A DNA stretch of 64,000 nt from Ceratothoa steindachneri (GCA_963969495.1 OZ018324.1:43832609-43896608), one strand, 5' to 3'; numbered from the stretch's first letter, positions 35,450 through 47,842 are shown. The notes: generated by a model from the letters alone, not told the origin. Numbers and translations are program-made.

Positions 35450-37794
35450 TGGGTGATTCTTACCGTATGATTTCCTTGCTCTTCCCCTTCGAGAAAAAGA
35501 GCAGGTCGCACAAAGCAGCGTCTTTGCACCAATGCTTCTAATAGATCACTCATAAAAGGAAAAGTTATACACTAATCAACGTCCCACTCTTGGTGACACC
35601 ACGTTCATCGTCATTGGCAAATTCACCAGCAGGATAACAGCACGAAGAGAGTCTCGTCACCCCCTATCGCCAACCAGGTGGGTCGTGACAACTCGGAAAT
35701 GCTTTACTCTACAAAAATCTGAGGCAGCCCTGGCTCGCAAGCCAACTCTCCCACCAAATATTTTGCGGTGGATAGCTGAATAGACAAGCATGGCGTTTTA
35801 ACCTGTACGTAAGTTCTCGAAGGCGAAAGGGTCTTCATCGTCCTATCCGAAGAACAGCTAGTAAAATTATAAATCAGAGAAGGATACGGCAATTCTCGTG
35901 AGCATCTTACCTTCAAAGTGGGCACAATTGTCTTCTGAGCAAGGATTGGAGGGTCAGCTTTTAGATGGGACATGGCCGATGAGCTAGCTTCAAAGTACTA
36001 TCCATTTTTCAATTGCAAAAGATTTCTGAGGGGCAGCCATGCGAAAAACTAGCCTGGTGGTGATTGACACAGGGATGCTGGTATTATTTTACAGGAAATG
36101 ACATTTTCTAGTTGTAGTCGAAGAGTTTAAGTAAGTAGATGAAACCGTGAAACTCTTGAGGTGTATGCCTAGAATGTCTCCTTATTTTTCACTCATCTAC
36201 ATACTTCATTTTTAGTGTGAAACAACACTCAGAGAAAAGTGATATGATGGCATGCGCTCTTAGCACAGCCTAAACCATTTGACCGTCGTTGAATCTCGTC
36301 GAGCTTGGGGTACGTTCCTATATTATATGTTACCAAAGTATGCCCGCCGCTCTTCTTGACGGGCATACGTGTCTCCATTTAACAGGATTTCTTTCATTTT
36401 AAGAGGCGTGGAAGCGAGTCAAATGGATTCTGTTAAAGTTCTCAGCCGATTCCCTCTCGTTTTATAGGAGAAGGAAAATTCAATATTCGACCAAACGTCC
36501 ATGGCAGGCTCCATCGCCAAACTTTTTCCACATTATCTATTCAGGGTCCTGCTGCACCAGGATTCATTGTAGGTTGTGATTTGGTTAAAGTTCGCAGGCT
36601 AGAATTTATCTCTAATGGATGAGAACGCTTCAACGACATGTCGACGATGAAGGAGTTGCAATACGCTTTTTCTTTATGGTCGGACCATTTCTCTAACGTT
36701 CCAAATGATGCCTTGTATACCATACTCCGACACCTAGGTAAGCATGGCATAGCTTTTTGTGAGATTTACTTAAGAGGATTTGGACTGAGGTGATCTTCCC
36801 ACACTAATGGCGGATGATCACTGCTCTCGCTTTTTGCAAACTGGGGAGAGATCGCTCCGGCCGGATTCAGCCCAATTTTCTAACCTCCCACGTGTTCAAG
36901 CTGATAAAGAAACTGGTAAATGGTCGATCAGCTTTGTAACATGAGAGCGAAGGTTACTTGTATTAAAAACTTTGTGTTTGAAAAGAAAACTCGTTCGAAA
37001 GATCAATTTAGCTCTCCAGCCGGTGCTGCCTCTGGATTTTTCTAGTAGGCTACTTAGATGATATAACTTTGCAAAATTTGATACCATGTTCATAATGCTC
37101 TACATCGGAGGAAGTATTGCTTGGTTTGTGCTCGTGTGCACTGATGGTTCAAAGTTCGAAAAGTGGGTAAGCTTTCACGTCATATCTACTCTGTTGTAAT
37201 TCAGCTGGGCTCTAACAGGCACTGCATGTATCTTTACGGCACAGCTTATCGCAATACACTGATCGGTACGGAAGATAACTCAAGTAAGATTCAAAGAGCG
37301 GTTTAAGATCTTTATAAACTAACAAAGGTCCGTGAATTCTCTTGGTGCTTTGAACTCTCCACCTCCTCTGAGCGCGGTAACTGTGAGGCTACTTTGTCGA
37401 ATGTTAAGATTATATTCTGCATTGTTTCTGGAAATGTAGTGATTGCGGTGAATGAGCGCACCAATTAGGTCGCCAAAGAGAGTTTTGCTCTTGATCACAC
37501 TGACTACATGGGAATAAATAGGCCAGTTCTTCGTGATGATAGGCAATAAAAAGGTGCTAGACGGCCGGTGGGAACATAAACTTACACGCCACTGCGCCGT
37601 GACTGTACAAGGGAACCTAGCACCTAATACTTGTGCGTCTTCACGTTGATTTCCGTTTCTGCAAATATGCCATACTGATCGAACACTCGAACATTGGCAA
37701 AGCCCTCCAATGTACCTCACTGCACCGACTGTATAGTACTGCAGACTGTTCGAGACATTCACTTTAAATATTACTCTAGGGGATCTTTACACAC
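35450..37794 (+). pseudogene. Decayed Jockey-like LINE, copy D
   Basis: Ordered remnants on the plus strand. An endonuclease/linker-like piece lies near 35.6-35.9 kb. MKELQYAFSLWSDHF...LYTILRHLG lies near 36.65 kb (RT start, corresponding to ELHNAL...YDMIRNM in the preserved copy at 47-54 kb). KKLVNGRSA lies near 36.91 kb. RNase H pieces are CTDGSKFEKW near 37.14 kb and TACIFTAQLIAIH near 37.22 kb. VSGNVVIAVNERTN near 37.44 kb corresponds to VPSHVGIxGNERAD. The C-terminal zinc segment PSNVPHCTDCIVLQ ends with a His near 37.75 kb. Much of the RT palm, between about 36.95 and 37.1 kb, has been deleted. All frames are broken. It stops where the CR1 element begins (about 37.8 kb), consistent with CR1 having inserted into it. 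Confidence 0.72.
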
Positions 37795-37859
37795 GTTACA
37801 TGTTACAAGGAGTTACAAGGAAAGAAGGTACACTAGAAGACCTTACTGTCCATTCAAAG

Positions 37860-40766
37860 AGGGTACCTTTGGACTAGCAATCGAGCGGGCACATGGCTGC
37901 TAAATTTTTTGGCGTCCCTAAACGGCCACTTTTCAAGACTTTGTCTAGTCTTGACTTGAACTGGTCAACAGATTCACTGTTGACAACTTCCACTGGAAGT
38001 GGGTTCCACTTACCGCAGATAGTGTAGGTGAAAAAATTTCCACACAGATTGCGGTTGTAACGCTTCAGTTCAAGTTTGAAGCCGTGATTGCGCGTTCTGT
38101 TCTCACTCAGTGTGAAAATATCCCGGTAGTCAACATTGTCGCTCCTCGAAGTATTTTGAAAACGTCGATGAGCTGACCACGCAGTCTACGGGTTTCCAGC
38201 GAGAACAGATCTAATTCCCTTAGTCTATCCTCATAAATTTTATGTCGGATAGCGGGAATCAGTTTGATTGCCCTAGCTTATACGCGATTCAACCTTGCAA
38301 TGTCCTATCAAAACGAAGGACTCCAAAATTCTACGGCATACTGCAGGGGTGGACGAACCAGGAAGTTGTACAGACAAAGTACTATCTAACTGTTACGGTA
38401 TCCAAACTGGCGCTTTATGTAGCCTAACATCCTTTGGGCTTTCTTCTCTGCCTCGATGCACTGTTTTGAGAACTTAAGGTCCCTAGTGATAGTAACACCC
38501 AAGTCCTTCTAGGTGTCACTCGATTCAAGAGCAGTGCCCTTAAGGATATAATGAAATTGGAGGTTTCTGTGGCCGATATGCATTACCTTGCATTTGTTTA
38601 CGTTAATAGGCATTTGCCACGTGTCCGCCCACTCCCCATTTTCACAAGATCTTCCTGCAGGCGGGCAGTAGGTACATCCTTTGCAACGTACATATCAAGC
38701 TTGGAATCGTCGGCAAATTTGGAAATCTTGGCAACCATGTCACCGTCCATGTCGTTGACGTAGATGATGAATAGTAGTGGTCCCAGGACAGAACTTTGAG
38801 GCACCCCGCTAGTAACGGGCACCCACTTAGAAGCCTGTCCATTTACCACCACCCGTTTCCGTCTGCCACTTAGCCAGTTCTTGATTCAGCCGGCTACTTT
38901 TCCGTCTATGTCCAGCGCTCGCACTTTTCGGAGAGGGCGACGGTGTGGTACTTTATTAAAGGCTTTCGGAAAATCTAAGTAAACCACATCCACCGCCTTG
39001 TCCCGATCGTGCTCACTGAACACGAAGTGGAAGAATTCCACAAGGTTCGTCAGGCATGCCTGTTGCCTTCGGAAGCCGTGCTGGGAACTCCTTTAGTAGC
39101 AGATTTGACTCTAAATACGACGTTATTTTCTCCACCATCATGCTTTCCATGAGTTTACCGACTATCGAAGTTAGACTGATAGGTCGTTAGTTTGACGGAT
39201 AACTGGGGGCTCCTTTCTTGAAGATCGAAGTCACCTCCTCCTCACGCCAGTCTCTAGGAACGCATCCAGCCCGGATTGACATGTTAAAGATAGCGCATAG
39301 ATGTCGTGATATTTCATCGCACACTTCCTTCAACACCTTGGGTAGAAACCAGTCTGGTTCAGCAGACTAAATTGTCTTTAGGTAAGCGATCTTTTTCTTT
39401 ATTTCTCATTCGGTGAAGTCCATTGCTTCCAGCTTTTCCCCTGAGTAGGAATCCGTAGGCTGGGGGATAGACCACACTCTTTAGTAAACACTGAGGAGAA
39501 GTAGTCATTGAGAAGGTTAGCATTTTCTGCATCTGACTGAGTTAATGCACTCTCCTCGTCCACTAAGGGCCCAATCCTACGATGAATTGGTTTACGGCTA
39601 TTTACATAGCCGAAGAACTCCTTGGGATTCTTCTTGCAGAGTCTCGCCTTTTGGAGTTCCTCAGTACGCTTAGCCGCCCTTATGCTGGACTTCACTCTCC
39701 TCGCTAGCTTCCGGTACTCGTAAAAGGCACCCGAGATCTTCGATCGCCGGTACGCATTTCTCTTCTCCCTAAGCAGTTGGCCAATTTCTTGATTAAACCA
39801 CTTTGGTTGAACAGAAGACCGACGGAGGCATTTCAGAGGGATGCAACTTGATTGAAGACTCATAAATTTAGTTTCTGAAATTGTTCCACGAATCCTCAAC
39901 CTCTTCGCATACCGCTAGCCTTAAATCAGTCAGCCCAGCACGAAGGCTTGCAAAGTCTGCTCTTCTCAAGTCAAGTTTCCTTGATTGACTGGCAACAGAC
40001 CTTACCTTCGGGATCTTGACGGTAAATCAACTAGCTGGTGATCACTGCCACTGAGCTCTTCACCTACAGAGACATCCTCAACGATATCATCCTCAGAGGT
40101 GAAGACCAAGTCGAAAATATTGTCTCCTCTCGTCGGTTCTCTGACCCATTGAGTGAGGAACTCGTTGTTGGTGAACTCTAGGAGTAGCGCGCTCTCGCCA
40201 CAGGCTGCTCTGGTTTCCCAGTCAACTTGTCTGTTGAAGTCGCCCATAACGATGCACACTCTGCCTTAAACAAGCTCACCCAGCAGCTGGTACAGTTCCC
40301 TGTCCTTCTCAACGGGTTGGGAAGGAGGTCTGTAAAGTACCAGGGTCCTATATTTGACAGGCCATATCTCTAGGTCAACGCCTAGGAGCTCGTGATCGGA
40401 TATAATATTAAAGTTCGTAGATTTGATTGTATCCTTGACATACAACATTACACCGCCACCCTCTCTGTCTGGCCTATCTTTGTGGAAGAGTTGGTAGCCA
40501 GGAACCGGGAATTTGCCTTCAAAGTCTCGGTTTGAAGTTTTTATCCACGATTCTGTTATGGCTACCATTTCGGGTTCTTCCGTTGCTACGAGGCCACGGA
40601 GCTCAGGAAACTTGTTCCTGATTGACCTCGCATTGAACAGAATAACTTTCAGAGAGTCCCCGACTGTAGGACTCCCTACGTTCTTCCGTTTCCCGGCTTG
40701 TTTGTTGGCGAGGCACCCCTTTTTGCGACCTTTGAGAAGGTCGTTCCTGGAGTGACAAGGGCGCAC
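37860..40766 (-). pseudogene. CR1 ORF2: endonuclease and reverse transcriptase
   Basis: The APE-type endonuclease occupies 40,766-40,000: VILFNARSIRNKFPEL, TESWIK, DREGGGVMLYVKD, then after one stop at 40,266 MGDFNRQVDW and GSDHQLVDL. A frameshift near 40.02 kb leads into KVRSVASQSRKLDLRRADF. The 39.9-39.4 kb frame carries the EN-RT linker (KWFNQEIGQLLREKRNAYRR, EFFGYVNSRK, LLNDYFSSVFTKE). The RT palm follows in broken frames: DVVYLDFPKAFNKVPH near 38.97 kb, then SGVPQSSVLGPLLFIIYVND and the catalytic FADDSKL near 38.7 kb. The C-terminal tail includes NLCGNFFTYTICGKWNPLPV near 38.0 kb, the conserved end of CR1 proteins. There is no RNase H. ORF2 begins near or overlapping the end of ORF1. Multiple stops and shifts make it inactive. 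Confidence 0.88.
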
Positions 40767-41999
40767 TGGCGTACGTCCGCCCTCACGCTAGGCCGGATAC
40801 TCCTTTTGGTCCTTTCTACGACATCCTGGATCATGTTCGACAGAAAGACCCTTCCTTTAAAGGAAAGACGTACCCCATCCCTTTGTTAGAGATCATTTCT
40901 ACCATAAAAGGTGCGTTTCGGGTTCACAAAAAAGACCCCCTCTGCCGTACACAAATCTGCCAGGCACTGGTTTAAGAAGATATTCATCGAGTGAGCGGTC
41001 CGTGTTGGACCTCTCCTCGGGAGCATCCCGACTACAACACGCTTGTGGGTTTTCAGCTCAAAGTCTTCCACGGCACTCATGACCTGGTGGAGGATTTTAT
41101 CTGTATGGCCTACCCTACCTCCTCTCAGGTAGAGGTCGTTTCCACTGACCATCAGAGCAACGACTGAACTCTCAGAAATCTGTGATTTCTCAGCCTCTAC
41201 TCTGATGTGGTGGTTACCACATCCTGGCAGGCAGCTTACCTTCACACTAGTGCGCAGTCGGGCGGCTAGCAGGGACTGCAGGCCCCGTGCTTGAGAATCA
41301 CCAATAAGGGTGAATCTTGCACATTTGTCAGCAGGTGACTTATTCTTTCCTCTCAGAAGCGACTTGCCGCTTTCCTCTTGTATCTCCACATTTTTCTTTT
41401 TTTTCTTCTTCATCTTATTTTTCTTGTCTTCATGTGTTTTCTCTTCTTCCGTTTCTTTTTTCCCTTCTTCTCTTTCCACTTTCCCTTGCGCACCAGTAAC
41501 GCTCTAATCCTCTACACTGGGGTGAGCAGCATTAAGGTCCTTTTTCTTCTTTTTCTTTTCCTTCTTCTCATTGGCTCCGCATGGCAGAAGTGGGACTGCC
41601 AATGTAGTTTCACCTCCTTGGGCTGGAGTCACATCGGCGGAACCACCCAAGTCCGCGGGACTTTCATCTCAAGCTTGAGCTGACTGTGCCTCTAGTTTAG
41701 AAGCTAGTTCTAGGATTTTTTCCTCGAGACGCTGATTCTGAAGCACGTGCTGCGTTTCTAGGGTCTGTATTTTACTTTCCAGTGCCCTAGATTTTTCTTC
41801 AGAGGTTGTCAAGAGATCCATGAGTTCGTTGCAGTATGCCACTGCCTCTTAGACCTCTCCTTTAAGGATGAAGTCGGTGCATATACTTCCCGGGTGGCAT
41901 TTCGAAAAACATCCTTGCGGGAAGTCCACGCACCACTTATCCTTCTGGCATATCGCACATGTATATTTGAGGGCAACTGGACCTTTTTTCCCAGGTCAT
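40700..41999 (-). pseudogene. CR1 ORF1: PHD-like zinc plus SGNH esterase-like domain
   Basis: The start is taken at the ATG at 41,999 (MTWEK), with a 1-nt shift soon after. A Cys/His cluster follows near 41.95-41.87 kb: TCAICQKDKWC, GCFSKCH, then a Cys in GSIC, which looks like a PHD-type zinc finger. Next is a coiled-coil stretch (ELMDLLTTSEEKSRALESK and following), a Lys/Glu-rich linker around 41.4 kb, and an SGNH/GDSL-hydrolase-like domain. The Ser block is LIGDSQARGL near 41.3 kb, the Gly-Asn block is MVSGNDLYL near 41.15 kb, and the Asp-His block reads RDGVRLS near 40.87 kb, with Arg where the catalytic His would be. Stops occur at about 41.85, 41.67, 41.50 and 40.89 kb. This ORF1 class is known from CR1-group LINEs; its role in retrotransposition is not settled. 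Confidence 0.78.
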
Positions 42000-42880
42000 T
42001 TTGAACACTTTCTCTCTTTCAAAACTTTGTGACCAATCAATAGAAAAAAGGGGGTTGGTTAGTTCTCCCCGCGTGAATCGCTCCCGCCTATCGATCGGAG
42101 ACGTTTCGGATCTTTGAGAAGGCACGCTCCATGTGCTGCTGTTTGTGCAACCGAGTCGTCAAGCCTCGGCGTGCCGTGGCTCCCAACTAAGCAGCACAGA
42201 CGGTCCCCGAAGGGGCCATCGACATGTCACCAGGTGAACAACAACGAAGCACGCCCCTTACTAAACTCCTACTAGTTCCCTTCACAACGGCCAGGATCTC
42301 GGAGTAGCGTTCAATGGATATCCCGCCACACCAAGGGACTCGACCTAAGGCTTTTTATTGGCCTGGCAACCAACATGGGAACAAAGGGCCGTCACCTCGG
42401 ACCAATACTTCTATAAGTACCCGTCAACATGCACTGGGAACGGTCAATAATTACGCCCCAGCGCCTAAGAATCCTCAAGTCTTAGTCTCTCGTAACCAGT
42501 GAGCGTCGATTGGCGTTGTTTATAGAGGTTCCAAAGCCTCTCTTCTGACGCATGAGGTATCTACCAGGTCCTTATATGTAGATAGATGAAAAAAGGGTAA
42601 GAGTGACACGATAGGAATAGGGTTTTTTTTCTTGCTTTTTTATTTTTGTATAAGTAGAAGAAATAGGATTAATGTAAAAAAAAGAGGAAGGATAGAGTAG
42701 GATAAAGAAAGACGCACTTAGTCTGGAACCTAATTTCCGACCAAATCGACAAGGGAAACCCTGCCAGGGGTACCAGAAGATAGGTACCCCCGCCGACATA
42801 GCTCGAAAAGTCAAGGGTACGCACAAGCTCTCTTCCCGCGACAAGGGGGCGTCACCTCTCTTGCTACCTATTAACCCTAG

Positions 42881-43690
42881 TATTTGGGACAGTGTCATGC
42901 ACTCACGAATCAGAAATAAATTATTTTATTCAACTTTTAAAGTTTTGAGAGCGTATTCCTGCCCCGTCATAGGCAAGCCTCCATCTGACACTAGAGCGTG
43001 CTTTCTCTGACTTTTCTTGATTGTTTTTTCGGGGGAGATTGGTTACTAGGTTTGTGTAGATTTTCATTGGTTCTGTTTTCTGTTTTGTTGTGTCTTTTTA
43101 TCATAGGCAAATAATAAGGATAATTTGACAACAGGACTTTTAGCCATGCAGTGAATCGGAGGGATAAGTTTCTGATAAGTTTCTCGTGGTGTTTACTACC
43201 TAGGCAGTCACTTAAACTGTCCCAAGTTATTTTTATTAGGCAATTACTCTTTAAAAAATTTCGAAGAATAAGCACATATTAGCCTTTATTTTTTTTATTT
43301 AACTACCGAAAAAAGTGTTTAAATATAATACTAGGCAACAAAATTTAACTTTTTGTTTGTTACAGACATGTGAATAACTGTTTCGAATTAGTTCGAGGGC
43401 ACTGAATCATAATTTGAAAACCAAAATTCTCTATCACGTCTAGATTTTTTGTAATACCCTCCCCGCCTTTCGCTATTTGTTCCGATTAATAAATGAAAAA
43501 ACTTTTTATTTTGTAATTTGTTCCTTTTTAAGCCAAAATATTTTAAAAGTAGGGAACCTTCTTTCTTTATTCTGGCTTAGTACAGACAGTATACATCACT
43601 ATCGAAGTTACCCCCCCCCCCCTCCACTTCCCTCCCAATTTATGAAGATTTTATTGTATTGATTAAGTTTTGTTATGCACTTAAAGTTTA
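42881..43690. other. Intergenic DNA with a poly-C run
   Basis: No gene recognised. A run of 10 cytosines lies at 43,613-43,622. A 94-codon minus frame (43,275-42,991) has no known domain. Confidence 0.45.
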
Positions 43691-43699
43691 AAGAAACTT

Positions 43700-44770
43700 C
43701 GCTGTAGCCTTCTCGTTTTTCTTTTGTGATACATCAAAGTTTGTTTTTATAACGACCAGCAATAATCTTCCATTATATTTAGATTAAATCTTCCTTGGTA
43801 CCTCGTCTCCATAACCAGAATTTGTTGATTGAAACGTTCACCATGTTCATCACTAATTGTTTCCAGATTTTCATGAAAAGAATCGATATGATAATGCAGA
43901 AAATGAATTTTAAGTGACATTCTACATACCATCTTTTCATAGGCTTCCAGCATATTGTTTACCATTTCTCGGTAATTTGGAGATTTAAATTTACCGAGAA
44001 GTTTACAGTGACTTCCCCAAAGGATGTATATGCTTTGCGTTCCTTTTATTCGAGATACAAATTGAAGGAATCATCAGAAACAACTCTGCAAATTTGTGGT
44101 CCAGTGAAAACTCCAGCTAATATTTTCGTATCGTTAATGATGCTTTGAACTTGTTTTTCAAATATTGAATGCCTTAACTTCTTTGATCCATACCCTTTAC
44201 AAAAATTTTCATTAACCCTAATTTAATGTGAAGAGGGGGAAGATGAACATTTTTTGCATCTACTAGAGCATTATGCTTAAGATTATGTTTGCCAACAATG
44301 TGTTCTTTTCTGGTTGGCTATTCTCACTTTTTATAGTGATTTTTATCATCTCTGCTACCCAATAGACCTAGAAAACACATGTACTTTGTGTATCCCAACT
44401 GTAACCCAAGAAGAAGTGATGGGCAATTTGGATAAACAATTTTAGATTTGGTTTTCTTCGAAAATCAGCCACATTTATTAGGTAGAAATAACAATAATCA
44501 AAGTGATTTGAGGGCTTAAACCATATCATGGAAACAGCAAATGGCATTGCCTTCCTCTTATCATTTAACCAAGCTGTCAACATTGTGTTACACTGCGTGC
44601 AGAAAATATGAAGGGCACAATCTTTATTATGGTCCCCTCTTTGCTTCCAAAATAGTATTTGTATGCTTGCTTCATCCTTACTGCTGTTTCTATTTTTCTC
44701 CGTTGTGACACTAGTGTGAATTGCCCCAAAACATAACAAAATATGTTGGGGCTGTTTACCCATCCGCATC
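43700..44770 (-). pseudogene. Broken member of a multicopy arthropod protein family, function unknown
   Basis: Minus-strand frames from 44,769 downward read in sequence LNDKRKAMPFAVSMIW with FDYCYFYLINVADF, then LPPLHIKLGLMKIFVKGMD near 44.2 kb. The 43,965-43,747 frame follows: MSLKIHFLHYHIDSFHENL, ISDEHGERFNQQ, RYQGRFN, DYCWSL, and a basic tail (YHKRKTRRLQ) to about 43.70 kb. I recognise these blocks (MSLKIHFLHSHLDFF, SDEHGERFHQD, RYQG, DYCW) from a family of uncharacterised proteins present in many copies in arthropod genomes, presumably mobile or transposon-borne. At least one stop (44,368) and several frameshifts break it. The catalytic chemistry, if any, is unknown. Confidence 0.6.
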
Positions 44771-45334
44771 TAGAACTTGAAGCTATGACAAGATTTCAAG
44801 TACTAACTTGAGCAAGCAAACGATACACAATGTGAGATCCTTATCATAAGGTTCTTATTAGAGCAAAATTTGGATAAACGTGTTACTGCTTTACCAGTTA
44901 CCAGTTATCAGTAGCAGAAAGGTTATCACAAATAAGTATGTATTAATCTGAAAATCTGAATAATCTGAAAAAATCAGAAAAAAACCCAAGTAATTGTGAA
45001 TTCAATGATATTTAAGCTTCAATATAGTCTATTTTATATATAATATTAAAAATATTAATATATAGTAAATATATATATATATTATTTATTAATATATATT
45101 ATTATATATATTAATTATTTATATTAAAAATTGTATATTCGTACAATATTGAGCAAAAGTGTGAAATGACTTGAAAAGGAAAATTCAAATTACACAAAAG
45201 CTAAACGTGATATGCAAATTCTAAAGACAAATCTGTAATCAGCACCTGAAACACATCTAGAATCACCTATTTTCTGCTCTGTAACCAAAATTGTGTTACA
45301 CAGTGTAATTATTCGGAAGCATTTCATCAGATGT
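44771..45334. other. AT-rich spacer with imperfect TA repeats
   Basis: A loose TATA/ATTA repeat occupies about 45,030-45,135. No gene seen. Confidence 0.5.
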
Positions 45335-45800
45335 TTCAAGGATTTTCCATTAAATTACGTTTGAAAAAAGGTGTTGAATATTGTTTAAGCTGGGTTAATC
45401 GCAGAACCAAGTGATTTTAGGCTCGTTAATGAAAGCTTTCTCACATACATCAACGATGGTGGAGAAGAGTTATTTGACGGAATAATCAAAATTAAGCCCA
45501 TTTTTAAGCTTTATCTATCCCTAGATTTTAATTTTAATGAAAACTTGTGTGCAGAAATAATAAATGAATGGGATGGATGTGTGAGGGTTACGAATTGCAG
45601 AAAACCACCAAAAAATGTATCTGAGCTACTGGAGAGAAAGCGTCTTTGAGTCGATATATGTGTTTTACATTAATGTGAAAATAAACTCAGAAATCTCTCA
45701 CGAGATTTCTGGGTTTACTTTAAGTAGCACAAAATATAATGGAGAAGTTAAAAGTGAAAATGTGTGAAAGATATATGGTCGCAAATCATCCTGCGGTCAT
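45335..45800 (+). repeat. Unidentified dispersed repeat, copy 1
   Basis: This segment is alignable over about 350 bp with the reverse complement of 54,515-54,870. Shared landmarks are GAATATTGTTTAAGC, GAGGGTTACGAATT, TTGTGTGCAGAAAT and GATATAT preceded by AAAATGTGTG. A plus frame between about 45.41 and 45.65 kb stays open for some 80 codons (LVNESFLTYINDGGEELFDG onward), ending in a stop near 45,647. A second piece follows near 45.74-46.0 kb. The other copy does not keep the frame. I do not recognise the protein; a decayed transposon fragment is likely. Confidence 0.55.
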
Positions 45801-47449
45801 TGTCGCCCGCCGGATTTCATTCAAGAGCTATTGCGCCAGCGAGAACACAATTCGTTGATGTCTGCAGCAACATCATGGTCAATATTCTACACTTGACGGT
45901 CCCTTGCTGTCCGTCGATTCGTTTAAAGATTGGGCCTCGCATATTCAAATTTGATGTGACTAATAGAGGTGCTGGAAACAATTGTTTAAGCGCAACTGCG
46001 GAAGCATTATACTGTTTCGAATGAAAAATATTGGAGTGTACCGGATGAAATCTGTTCAATAGACGAAAAAGCTACCTAATTATATATAAGATTTCCTAGA
46101 AATTTATTGAAAATATGATCCACTGGATTTAAATTTCCCATTGCTTTATTGCACTTTAATATGCTCCAGTGCTTCAACTATGGCTTCTTGCGTGTAAAAT
46201 CAATTATAGAATATAAACACTTGTAAATATTGGCGAAATTATCACTCCTTTAGAAAGAGCTTCTTTAAGTAAATTGAGTGGCACAAAATTAAAAACCGAG
46301 CCCCAATAAATTTCGAATAGTGAGTTTTTGTGAAATGTGTGGTGAGTTTTCTCTCACCAGATATGATCCATATATTTTAATCATCCTCGTTTACTTTAAT
46401 TTTTGTTTTTCATCCATCTTGCTATAAGTAAACTACCTTATCTGGTGTTTTTATTATCAAACATATTACTAAAATACAAGAAACAAATTTAGGAGAGAAT
46501 GACGAGTTTGCTCCTAGTTATAGAACTCTTTTTTGAGGATTTCTTTCATCCAGCTTTCATGATATCTAGTATATATCGGCCTCATGTTATTAATATCGGA
46601 CCACAAGCATTTTACTTCGTTCTTCTTGACATGAGTAAGTTTTTTCTTACTTTTATTAATCTGGTAAAATGTATAATAATACTGTGAAAATTGAAGTTTT
46701 TTTCACTGTTTGGAGGCCCCACAGTCTCAAATGAGTTGAAAAAATGAACTGGCCCAGATACGCCAGACAGTCCAGAAAGATTTTATTGGAAATTTTAAAA
46801 CAAAAAATGCAAACACTATAAGAACACTCCTCGATAGGAAGTTGGATTTGTTTGCCAAATCAAGATCTCAACTAAGGAACAGGTTTCATAGCATTTGGTT
46901 GCTGTGTTACTAAAATTGGAATTAGAACTGAAAGTCGGGAAGTATGAGTTGCAATTAGCTTTGGTTGTCAATATCTCAAAATCTGTCGGGATAATGTTGA
47001 ATTTCTAAAAGATGGAGTGTAGGTGCATGTTTAAGTGATCCAAGCTAATTACTTTGGGTTCCTTCTCAATTATTTCAGGTGCTGCTGATCATTAGAGCTG
47101 AGTCCTGCGCTGTTGCTCATTACCACGTCCCAATTTTCTTCATCAAACTCCTTTCAAGAACAATTTTAATTATATAGCTTCGTTCGTTTTTCACTTTATT
47201 CCTTTAAGTAGCTAAAAATAGTGATCATTTCATTTTCTGCGTCTCGTCAAAGGTGATGAAGGTCGGATAAGGGGCCCTATCTAGGGAAGTTGGGCCCCCA
47301 AATTCCCCTTCGCCTGCGATTGCATTGCTAAAAGGAATTAATAAAGGGTCACACGAACAAAGCCCATTGCTGTGGTTTGGTCATCATCAACGTGTGAATC
47401 CAGTGAGTGTGTGGATTGCAAAGGGTATTTGCCCGGAGGAGAATGAATG
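45801..47449. other. Intergenic DNA, nothing firmly recognised
   Basis: AT-rich with short chance frames. The part near 47.25-47.45 kb is GC-richer and directly abuts the 3' end of the LINE that follows; it may be part of that LINE's 3' UTR. Confidence 0.4.
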
Positions 47450-47842
47450 AATGAATAGTGCATTAAAGGTTAAAAGCTGTGTAGTCCAGATGGACTATCT
47501 CGCAGCCAAATTCACTTATGGGCGGTGAATTTAAAATTATTATTTTTAAAATATTGCCATATTGAAATACATATAAAAGCAAAAATGTCCTTGGGACCAA
47601 AATTAGTTTAATAGGCAATATTAAGTCAGTTGAGTTAAAATCTTTTAACAAAAAATAGACTATTAAAAAATTCAACAAAAGGTAAAAAATAATAAATAAC
47701 AAGTAAATAAACTATGAATATATCAACATAATAACTTTAAAAGTTATTAAGCAATTATATTTTTGTTAAGAATTTATTCATTTTTTTAAAAATGTAAAAA
47801 CATAAACTATGAATAGATCAACAATAAATATATAAAACTATT

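Larger units (their letters stand above)
37795..42880 (-). mobile_element. CR1-like LINE
   Basis: A non-LTR element on the minus strand with two ORFs: PHD plus SGNH-esterase-like ORF1, then APE endonuclease plus RT ORF2, without RNase H. This is the CR1 arrangement. The 3' terminus shows short tandem repeats typical of CR1 tails: TCCTTGTAAC twice then TGTAAC (plus strand 37,795-37,821). Upstream of ORF1, 42.0-42.9 kb is GC-richer, unlike the AT-rich DNA beyond, and I take it as the 5' UTR; its exact start is uncertain. Stops and a few frameshifts are present, so the copy is dead but clearly younger than the decayed Jockey fossils. Confidence 0.85.

Noticed and set aside
45764..46024. 86-codon plus frame as an independent gene
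   Set aside because: It overlaps the end of the unknown dispersed repeat, competes with an antisense frame of equal length, and has no domain.
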